Of a DNA stretch of 18,819 nucleotides, positions 13,278 through 18,819 are shown in pieces. The notes under the pieces were generated by a model. The model had not been told where the DNA came from. It ran no database searches and saw nothing but the letters and a program-made list of their open reading frames with translations. The DNA comes from an uncultured Lysobacteraceae bacterium (GTDB taxonomy: Bacteria > Pseudomonadota > Gammaproteobacteria > Xanthomonadales > Rhodanobacteraceae): positions 1 to 18,819 of the forward strand of contig CAMLSI010000030.1 in NCBI GenBank assembly GCA_946482585.1, written 5' to 3'. Within the stretch, counting starts at the first letter, position 1; the number at the start of each line of letters is the position of its first letter. Made by a program: the position numbers and the translations under genes.

Positions 13278-14225
13278 ATGAAGACGCCTGCACACATCTG
13301 GCACAACGGCCGCATCAAACCCTGGCAGGACGCCTGCGTCAGCGTCGGCGCGCATGCGCTGCACTACGGTTCGTCGGTGTTCGAAGGCGAACGCGTCTAC
13401 GCCACGCCGCAGGGGCCGATGTTCTTCCGTCTGCGCGACCATACCGAGCGTCTGTTCCACTCGGCGCGCGTCTACGACCTCGGCATCGACTACAGCGCCG
13501 CCGAGATCGATCAGGCCTGCGCCGACGTCGTGATCGCGAACAAGCTGTCCAGCGCCTACCTGCGGCCCATCGTCTATCGCTCGGGCTTCACCTTCAGCCT
13601 CGCGCCGCCGCTCGACACTGCGGTCGACGTCGCAGTCATCGCGATCGAATGGGGCAGCATGCATGGCGCCGCAGCGCTGGAGAACGGCGTCGACGTCTGC
13701 GTGAGTTCATGGAACCGCGCGGCGCCGAACACCTATCCGAGCGGTGCGAAGGCCGGCGGAAATTATCTGAACAGCCAGCTGATCGCGCGCGAGGCCGTCA
13801 ACGGCGGCTTCGTCGAAGGCATCGCGCTGGCACCGGGCGGTCTGCTCAGCGAAGGCGCCGGCGAAAACCTCTTCATCGTGCGCAACGGAAAGATCTACAC
13901 CCCGCCGGCCGGCGCGAGCATCCTCTGTGGCATCACGCGCGACACGGTGATCACGCTCGCGCAGGAGCTCGGCTATGCCGTCCTGGAGCAGCCCATGCCT
14001 CGTGAGATGCTGTATTTCGCCGACGAAGTGTTCATGACCGGCACGGCCGCGGAAATCACGCCGGTGCGCTCGGTCGATCGCAAGCCCGTCGGCACCGGCC
14101 GGCCCGGGCCGGTCACCAAGGCCTTGCAGCGTGCGTTCTTCGGTCTGTTCGACGGCAGCACCGAAGATCACTGGGGCTGGCTCACGCCGGTGCACGCGCG
14201 CAGCTTCGCGCAGGAGGCCGCGTGA
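13278..14225 (+). CDS. ilvE: Branched-chain amino-acid aminotransferase
   Basis: A PLP enzyme that performs the last transamination giving Leu, Val and Ile from their 2-oxo acids. The 315 residues are close to the 300-310 of class IV IlvE proteins. [13 protein letters not shown] (29-41) is the family N-terminal signature. Lys158, in [14 protein letters not shown], is the PLP Schiff-base lysine, matching E. coli position 159. [13 protein letters not shown] carries the PLP-contact Glu, and [11 protein letters not shown] and [12 protein letters not shown] follow in the expected order. The start lies 9 bp after leuA, with GAGGA overlapping the leuA stop codon. Having ilvE inside the leu cluster puts the terminal step for all three amino acids under the same attenuator. 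The 3' end carries AGGAGG, which serves leuC. Confidence 0.96.
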   Translation: MKTPAHIWHNGRIKPWQDACVSVGAHALHYGSSVFEGERVYATPQGPMFFRLRDHTERLFHSARVYDLGIDYSAAEIDQACADVVIANKLSSAYLRPIVYRSGFTFSLAPPLDTAVDVAVIAIEWGSMHGAAALENGVDVCVSSWNRAAPNTYPSGAKAGGNYLNSQLIAREAVNGGFVEGIALAPGGLLSEGAGENLFIVRNGKIYTPPAGASILCGITRDTVITLAQELGYAVLEQPMPREMLYFADEVFMTGTAAEITPVRSVDRKPVGTGRPGPVTKALQRAFFGLFDGSTEDHWGWLTPVHARSFAQEAA

Positions 14226-15637
14226 TGGCCGCGCGCACGCTGCTCGACAAGCTCTGGGACGCGCACGTCGTCAAGGCGCCCACCGCGGCGACGCCGGGCA
14301 TTCTCTATGTCGACCTGCACCTGATCCATGAGGTCACCTCGCCGCAGGCGTTCGCCGAACTGCGCGCGCGCGGCCTCGCCGTGCGCTGCCCGGAACGCAC
14401 GCTCGCGACGCTCGATCATTCCACGCCGACGACGCCGTTCGACGATCTCGGCCAGCCGGTCTACGCGAGCGTCGAAGCCGCGGCGCAGGTGGCCGAGCTC
14501 GAGAAGAACTGCGCGCAGTTCGGCATCCGGCTCAACGGCTGGAGCAGCGACCACCGCGGCATCGTGCACGTGATCGGGCCCGAGCTCGGCGCGACGCAGC
14601 CCGGCATGACCATCGTCTGCGGCGACAGTCACACTTCGACCCACGGTGCTTTCGGAGCGCTCGCGTTCGGCATCGGCACGACCGAAGTCGGCCATGTGCT
14701 CGCGACACAGTGCCTGCTGCAGCAGAAACCGAAATCGCTCGCGATCGAGGTCGCCGGCGAACTGCCGGCGAACTGCAGCGCGAAAGATCTCGTGCTGCAC
14801 ATCATCGGCCAGATCGGCGTCAACGGCGGCACCGGCTACGTCATCGAGTACCGCGGCGCCGCAATCCGCGCGCTGTCGATGGAAGAACGCATGACCGTCT
14901 GCAACATGTCGATCGAGGCCGGCGCGCGCGCCGGTCTGATCGCGCCCGACCAGACCACGTTCGACTATCTGCGCGACCGCCCGTACGCGCCGCAGGGCGA
15001 GGACTGGGACAAGGCCGTGGCGCAGTGGAGCCGGCTCGCGAGCGACGCAGGCGCGACGTTCGACCGCGTCGTGCACATCGACGCGACGCGCGTGCGTACT
15101 ACCGTCACCTACGGCACGCATCCGGGCATGGTCGTCGCGCTGGACGCGAACGTGCCGGCGCCGGCCTCGCTGCAGGAGCGCCGCGCGCTGGAGTACATGC
15201 GCGTCGAAGCCGGCAAGCCGCTGGCCGGTACCGCGGTCGACGTCGTGTTCGTCGGCAGCTGCACGAACTCGCGCCTCAGCGATCTGCGTGCCGCCGCGGC
15301 CGTGCTGCGCGGCCGCACGCTCGCACCGCGCGTGCGCATGCTCGTCGTACCGGGTTCGCTCGCGATCAAGCACGAAGCCGAACGCGAAGGCCTCGACCAG
15401 GTATTCCGCGCGGCCGGCGCCGAATGGCGCGAGCCCGGTTGTTCCATGTGCATCGCGATGAACGGCGATCTCGCGCAGCCCGGACAGCTCGTCGTCAGCA
15501 CCTCGAACCGCAACTTCGAAGGCCGCCAGGGACCCGGCGCGCGCACCGTGCTCGCGAGTCCCGCGGTCGCCGCCGCGTCGGCCGTCGCCGGCTGCATCAC
15601 CGATCCGCAATCCCTGCTGCAGGAACAGGCTGCATGA
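14225..15637 (+). CDS. leuC: 3-isopropylmalate dehydratase large subunit
   Basis: The [4Fe-4S] subunit of isopropylmalate isomerase, which with LeuD converts 2- to 3-isopropylmalate. The 470 residues are the typical length. It opens [16 protein letters not shown], the standard LeuC start. [25 protein letters not shown] (131-155) is the aconitase-family signature. The cluster cysteines are Cys346 (GSCTNSR) and Cys406/Cys409 (GCSMC). A GTG at 14222 would also fit, but the ATG at 14225 lies at the better 7-nt spacing from AGGAGG and matches the family N-terminus. The ATG shares one base with the ilvE stop. The stop overlaps the leuD start by 4 nt. Confidence 0.97.
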   Translation: MAARTLLDKLWDAHVVKAPTAATPGILYVDLHLIHEVTSPQAFAELRARGLAVRCPERTLATLDHSTPTTPFDDLGQPVYASVEAAAQVAELEKNCAQFGIRLNGWSSDHRGIVHVIGPELGATQPGMTIVCGDSHTSTHGAFGALAFGIGTTEVGHVLATQCLLQQKPKSLAIEVAGELPANCSAKDLVLHIIGQIGVNGGTGYVIEYRGAAIRALSMEERMTVCNMSIEAGARAGLIAPDQTTFDYLRDRPYAPQGEDWDKAVAQWSRLASDAGATFDRVVHIDATRVRTTVTYGTHPGMVVALDANVPAPASLQERRALEYMRVEAGKPLAGTAVDVVFVGSCTNSRLSDLRAAAAVLRGRTLAPRVRMLVVPGSLAIKHEAEREGLDQVFRAAGAEWREPGCSMCIAMNGDLAQPGQLVVSTSNRNFEGRQGPGARTVLASPAVAAASAVAGCITDPQSLLQEQAA

Positions 15638-16233
15638 CCATGCCGACAAACGCTCCGCTCACGCACATCCGTTCGCGCACCGCGGTGCTCGCGCACGAGA
15701 ACATCGACACCGACCGCATCATCCCGGCGCGGTTCCTCACGACGACCGAGCGCGCCGGCCTCGGCCGCTTCGCGTTCAACGACTGGCGCTATGCCGCCGA
15801 CGGCAAGCCCAATCCGGCGTTCGAACTGAACCGGCCCGCCGCGCGCGGCTGCGAAATCCTCGTCGCGGGGCGCAACTTCGGTTGCGGCTCCTCGCGCGAG
15901 CATGCGCCGTGGGCGCTGCTCGATTTCGGCATCCGCGTGGTGCTGAGCTCGGAGATCGCCGACATCTTCCGCAACAACGCGCTGAAGAACGGCCTGCTCG
16001 CGGTCGTGCTCGACGATGCCGAACACCGCTACCTGCTCGCGCATCCGGGCATCGAACTCGCGATCGACGTCGCGCAGCAGACCATCGAATTGCCCGACGG
16101 CGGCCGCTTCAGCTTCGCGCTCGACGCGTTCGCGAAACATTGCCTGCTCGCCGGCGTCGACCAGCTCGGCTTCCTGCTCGCGCAGAACGACGCGATCGAC
16201 ACCTTCGAACGCCGCCGCGGAGAAGCCGCATGA
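15634..16233 (+). CDS. leuD: 3-isopropylmalate dehydratase small subunit
   Basis: The swivel subunit of isopropylmalate isomerase, working with LeuC. The 199 residues are close to the usual ~200-215 of the proteobacterial type. [13 protein letters not shown] (23-35) and [17 protein letters not shown] (79-95) are the family signatures that position substrate against the iron-sulphur cluster. [16 protein letters not shown] follows as expected. The start at 15634 overlaps the leuC stop (ATGA), with AGGA 9 nt upstream. An ATG two codons later is an alternative. The stop overlaps the leuB start by 4 nt, so the isomerase subunits and the dehydrogenase should be made together. Confidence 0.97.
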   Translation: MTMPTNAPLTHIRSRTAVLAHENIDTDRIIPARFLTTTERAGLGRFAFNDWRYAADGKPNPAFELNRPAARGCEILVAGRNFGCGSSREHAPWALLDFGIRVVLSSEIADIFRNNALKNGLLAVVLDDAEHRYLLAHPGIELAIDVAQQTIELPDGGRFSFALDAFAKHCLLAGVDQLGFLLAQNDAIDTFERRRGEAA

Positions 16234-17303
16234 AGGCGCGGATTGCGGTCCTGCCCGGCGACGGCATCGGTCCGGAAGTCACCGCGGCTGCGGTCAGCGT
16301 GCTGCGCCACGCCGCTGCGCAGTACGGCCACGAGTTCGAGTTCAGCGAACAGGCGATCGGCGGTTGCGCGATCGACGCGTACGGCGATCCGCTGCCCGCG
16401 GAAACGCTGATCGTCTGCAAGCAGGCCGATGCGGTGCTGCTCGGCGCGGTCGGCGGTCCGCAATGGTCCGATCCGAAAGCCAAGGTGCGCCCGGAGCAGG
16501 GATTGCTGCGCCTGCGCGCCGAACTCGGCGTGTATGCGAATCTGCGGCCGGTGCGCGTGCATGCGCGCCTGGCGGAACTGTCGCCGCTGAAGAACGAACG
16601 CCTCGCCGGCGTGGACCTGCTGTTCGTGCGCGAGCTCACCGGCGGCGCCTATTTCGGCGCGAAGACCCGCAGCGCCGACACGGCCACCGACGAGACCCGC
16701 TACACCACGGCCGAGATCGAACGCGTGCTGCGCCGCGCGTTCCAGCTCGCCCGCACGCGCGGCCGCCGCGTCACCTCGGTCGACAAGGCCAACGTACTCG
16801 AGACCTCGCGGCTCTGGCGCGAAACCGCGCAGCGCGTCGCGCACGAGTTTCCGGACGTCGCGCTCGAACACCAGCTCGTCGATTCGATGGCGATGCTGCT
16901 GCTGACGCGGCCTGCCGCCTATGACGTCATCGTCACGGAAAACCTGTTCGGCGACATCCTCACCGACGAGGCCGCGGCGCTCGCGGGATCGCTGGGTCTG
17001 CTGCCCTCGGCGTCGCTTGGCGACGGCACGCGCGGTCTCTACGAACCGATCCACGGTTCGGCGCCGGACATCGCCGGCCGCGGCGTCGCCAACCCGCTCG
17101 GCGCGATTCTCTCGGCAGCGATGCTGCTGCGGCATTCGCTGGGCCTCGAGGCGGAAGCGGCGGCCATCGAGCAGGCCGTCGACCGCGTCGTCGACGCCGG
17201 CGTGCTCACGCGCGATCTCGGCGGCAGTGCGGGCACGCGCGAAGCCACGGCCGCGGTGATCGCCGCATTCGCCGAGCGCGGCGCCGCGCAGGAGGCCGCG
17301 TGA
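16230..17303 (+). CDS. leuB: 3-isopropylmalate dehydrogenase
   Basis: An NAD+-dependent oxidative decarboxylase giving 2-oxoisocaproate, the precursor of leucine. The 357 residues match the family. [10 protein letters not shown] (8-17) starts the fold. Substrate arginines fall at about 96, 106 and 135, with Tyr141 in [26 protein letters not shown] carries catalytic Lys186, and metal ligands Asp218, Asp242 ([10 protein letters not shown]) and Asp246 are present. The adenine loop is [21 protein letters not shown]. The start overlaps the leuD stop (ATGA) with GGAG 7 nt upstream. The last 19 nt are identical to the end of ilvE and include an AGGAGG that points at no good start codon, since the next gene, ilvD, begins 243 bp later. 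Confidence 0.97.
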   Translation: MKARIAVLPGDGIGPEVTAAAVSVLRHAAAQYGHEFEFSEQAIGGCAIDAYGDPLPAETLIVCKQADAVLLGAVGGPQWSDPKAKVRPEQGLLRLRAELGVYANLRPVRVHARLAELSPLKNERLAGVDLLFVRELTGGAYFGAKTRSADTATDETRYTTAEIERVLRRAFQLARTRGRRVTSVDKANVLETSRLWRETAQRVAHEFPDVALEHQLVDSMAMLLLTRPAAYDVIVTENLFGDILTDEAAALAGSLGLLPSASLGDGTRGLYEPIHGSAPDIAGRGVANPLGAILSAAMLLRHSLGLEAEAAAIEQAVDRVVDAGVLTRDLGGSAGTREATAAVIAAFAERGAAQEAA

Positions 17304-17557
17304 ACGCGTTTTACACATCGCGGCGCGACGGCGCCGGTCGCGCGCAATACGCAGGCACGTGCGCGTGGGAAGGTTGCGCATCGTGGCGCGGCGAACAACG
17401 TCGCCGTGGTCCGGGTCGCGGCGAAACCGCTGCAACGTCCGTTCCCGAAAACCCGCTCGAACACGGCGTGCCCGCCGCCGCCGCACACGTCCCGACGCCC
17501 CACGCGCATCGCGCTCCGCACACGCCAGCCACGGATTCCAAGCCCCATGCGCAGTGA
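17300..17557 (+). CDS. Uncertain 85-codon frame filling the leuB-ilvD gap
   Basis: A GTG at 17300 overlaps the leuB stop (GTGA), lies 4 nt after a perfect AGGAGG, and opens a frame running to 17557, 11 nt into ilvD. The product would be Arg-rich at first, then rich in Pro, His and Ala, and I recognise no family. By hand count about 26 of its 85 codons end in A or T, clearly more than in the flanking enzymes. That argues against an ordinary conserved gene. It may be a coupling frame that delivers ribosomes to ilvD, whose own start has no clear Shine-Dalgarno, or a chance frame in a non-coding spacer. I see no promoter, terminator or repeat in the gap that would explain it better. Confidence 0.3.
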   Translation: MNAFYTSRRDGAGRAQYAGTCAWEGCASWRGEQRRRGPGRGETAATSVPENPLEHGVPAAAAHVPTPHAHRAPHTPATDSKPHAQ

Positions 17558-18819
17558 CGCCATCAAACACGGTCCCGACCGCGCGCCCGCGCGCGCCATG
17601 CTGCGCGCGACCGGGCTCGACGACGCCGCGATCGCGAAGCCACTGATCGCCGTCGTGCACACCTGGTCCAACGTGAGCCCGTGCAACCTCAATCTGCGCG
17701 ACCTCGCGGCCGCCGCCTGCGAGGGCGTTCGCGCCGCGGGCGGCACGCCGATCGAGTTCAACACGATCGCGGTCACCGACGGCATTGCGATGGGCACGTC
17801 GGGCATGCGTGCCTCGCTCGTGAGTCGCGAGATCATCACCGATTCGATCGAACTCGCCGTCGACGGCCACTGCCTCGACGCGATGGTCGTGCTCTGCGGC
17901 TGCGACAAGACCATTCCGGCCGCGGCCATGGCGCTCGCGCGGCTGAACATTCCCGGCGTCGCGCTGTACGGCGGCAGCATCGCGCACGGCCGCCTCGACG
18001 GCCGCTCGATCACCGTACAGGACGTGTTCGAAGCGGTGGGCGCACACGGCGCCGGCAAGCTGTCGCACGAAAGGCTCTGCCAGGTGGAAAAAAGCGCCTG
18101 TCCCGGCGCCGGCGCCTGCGGCGGCCAGTTCACCGCGAACACCATGGCCATGGTGCTGACCGCGCTCGGCCTGTCGCCGCTCGGCCTCAACGACATCGCC
18201 GCGACCGATCCGGCCAAGCGCGACGCCGCGTTCCGCTGCGGTGAACTCGTGCTGGCGTGTCTCAACGAAAAGCGCCTGCCGCGCGACGTGCTGACGCCGA
18301 CGGCGTTCCGCAACGCGGCGCGTCTGGTCGCGGCGACCGCCGGTTCGACCAACGCGGTGCTGCACCTGCTCGCGATCGCGCGCGAGGCCGGCGTCGCGCT
18401 GACGCTCGAAGATTTCGAGGACGCCTCGCGCAGCACGCCGGTGATCGCCGATCTCAAACCCGGCGGCCGCTATACCGCCGTCGAGCTCACCAACGTCGGC
18501 GGCGCGGCGCTCGTGGCCGCGGCCCTGCGCGACGGCGGTCTCATCGACGATGCACCCACCGTGACCGGCCGTTCGCTGTTCGCCGAGCTCGACGCCGCCG
18601 CGCCGACGCTCGCCGGACAGGACGTGGTGCATCCGACCGCCACGCCGCTGAAACCGCGCGGCGGCTATTCGATTCTCTACGGCAACGTCGCGCCCGAAGG
18701 CTGCGTGCTCAAGCTCGCGGGTCACGGCCGTCTGCGCCACGAAGGGCCGGCGCGCGTGTTCGACAGCGAAGAACAAGCCTTCGCCGCCGACGAGGAAGCA
18801 CACGCCCAGCACGATGCCG
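17547..18819 (+). CDS. ilvD: Dihydroxy-acid dehydratase, N-terminal 424 codons, cut by the window edge
   Basis: An iron-sulphur dehydratase that forms 2-oxoisovalerate and 2-oxo-3-methylvalerate, the precursors of Val/Leu and Ile. It opens [20 protein letters not shown], then WSNVSPCNLNLRDLA and EFNTIAVTDGIAMGTSGMRAS. Candidate cluster cysteines are Cys46 (SPCN), Cys119 (CGCDKT) and Cys191 (GAGACGGQFTANTM), and Asp78/Asp120/Lys121 fit the metal site. Three cysteines with an SPCN motif indicate the shorter [2Fe-2S] type of about 560 residues rather than the E. coli [4Fe-4S] type, so roughly 140 residues are missing. The 6-phosphogluconate dehydratase (Edd) relative is less likely given the operon. 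No strong ribosome-binding site precedes the ATG at 17547. It probably depends on read-through from leuB or on a promoter in the gap. Confidence 0.94.
   Translation, partial: MRSDAIKHGPDRAPARAMLRATGLDDAAIAKPLIAVVHTWSNVSPCNLNLRDLAAAACEGVRAAGGTPIEFNTIAVTDGIAMGTSGMRASLVSREIITDSIELAVDGHCLDAMVVLCGCDKTIPAAAMALARLNIPGVALYGGSIAHGRLDGRSITVQDVFEAVGAHGAGKLSHERLCQVEKSACPGAGACGGQFTANTMAMVLTALGLSPLGLNDIAATDPAKRDAAFRCGELVLACLNEKRLPRDVLTPTAFRNAARLVAATAGSTNAVLHLLAIAREAGVALTLEDFEDASRSTPVIADLKPGGRYTAVELTNVGGAALVAAALRDGGLIDDAPTVTGRSLFAELDAAAPTLAGQDVVHPTATPLKPRGGYSILYGNVAPEGCVLKLAGHGRLRHEGPARVFDSEEQAFAADEEAHAQHDA

Noticed and set aside
11556..13664. 702-codon antisense frame across leuA and ilvE
   Set aside because: It runs through the attenuator terminator and is complementary to two well-identified enzymes; typical high-GC shadow.
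16029..18812. 927-codon antisense frame across leuD, leuB and ilvD
   Set aside because: Opposite strand of three intact enzymes with an Arg/Ala/Gly-rich composition; no recognisable domain.
1..18819. CRISPR arrays, tRNA/rRNA genes, insertion sequences, prophage or toxin-antitoxin genes
   Set aside because: No regularly spaced repeats, tRNA cloverleaf signatures, transposase or integrase motifs were seen on either strand.

Overview
The window reads as the chromosome of a GC-rich (about two thirds G+C by eye) Gram-negative gammaproteobacterium. Xanthomonadales/Rhodanobacteraceae relatives are the best guess, from the GH13_23-type alpha-glucosidase, the TonB-dependent carbohydrate locus and the style of the leucine operon. 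That placement is inference, because no rRNA gene or other phylogenetic marker lies here.

Region 1 (1-6823) is a malto-oligosaccharide uptake locus. A cytoplasmic GH13 alpha-glucosidase (minus strand, cut by the left edge) diverges from a plus-strand set: a TonB-dependent outer-membrane receptor, an SLC45/MalY-like MFS permease and an exported, probably lipid-anchored GH13 alpha-amylase. The implied route is outer-membrane import, periplasmic trimming, inner-membrane import and cytoplasmic hydrolysis. The 375-bp divergent gap holds two related operator-like dyads placed almost symmetrically (86 and 89 bp from the two start codons) and an 18-bp perfect palindrome. A LacI-family regulator that probably controls this locus lies further on (10205-11248, minus).

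Region 2 (6972-10114) separates the sugar genes from that LacI gene and is a self-contained redox-response unit. A membrane-anchored SrpA-like catalase-family peroxidase and a b561-type cytochrome are transcribed leftward. An ECF sigma factor and its membrane anti-sigma factor are transcribed rightward. The 151-bp gap contains two divergent, nearly identical ECF-type promoters (GGAATA, exactly 15 nt, CGTCyC), one for each arm. This implies that the sigma factor drives both itself and the peroxidase/cytochrome pair.

Region 3 (about 11397-18819) is a branched-chain amino-acid operon: leuA, ilvE, leuC, leuD, leuB, then a 243-bp gap, then ilvD (cut by the right edge). It is preceded by a complete transcription attenuator: a 47-codon leader peptide with a Leu/Val/Ile run, an intrinsic terminator, and an upstream strand at the leader stop codon that can pair with the terminator's 5' arm as an antiterminator. 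Junctions from ilvE through leuB overlap or nearly touch, so translation is probably coupled. The leuB-ilvD gap is spanned by one 85-codon reading frame of uncertain status.

No tRNA, rRNA, CRISPR array, insertion sequence or prophage gene was seen. The most interesting items are the paired ECF promoters with their peroxidase/cytochrome module, the leu/ilv attenuator with its apparently leaderless leader peptide, and the leuB-ilvD gap.
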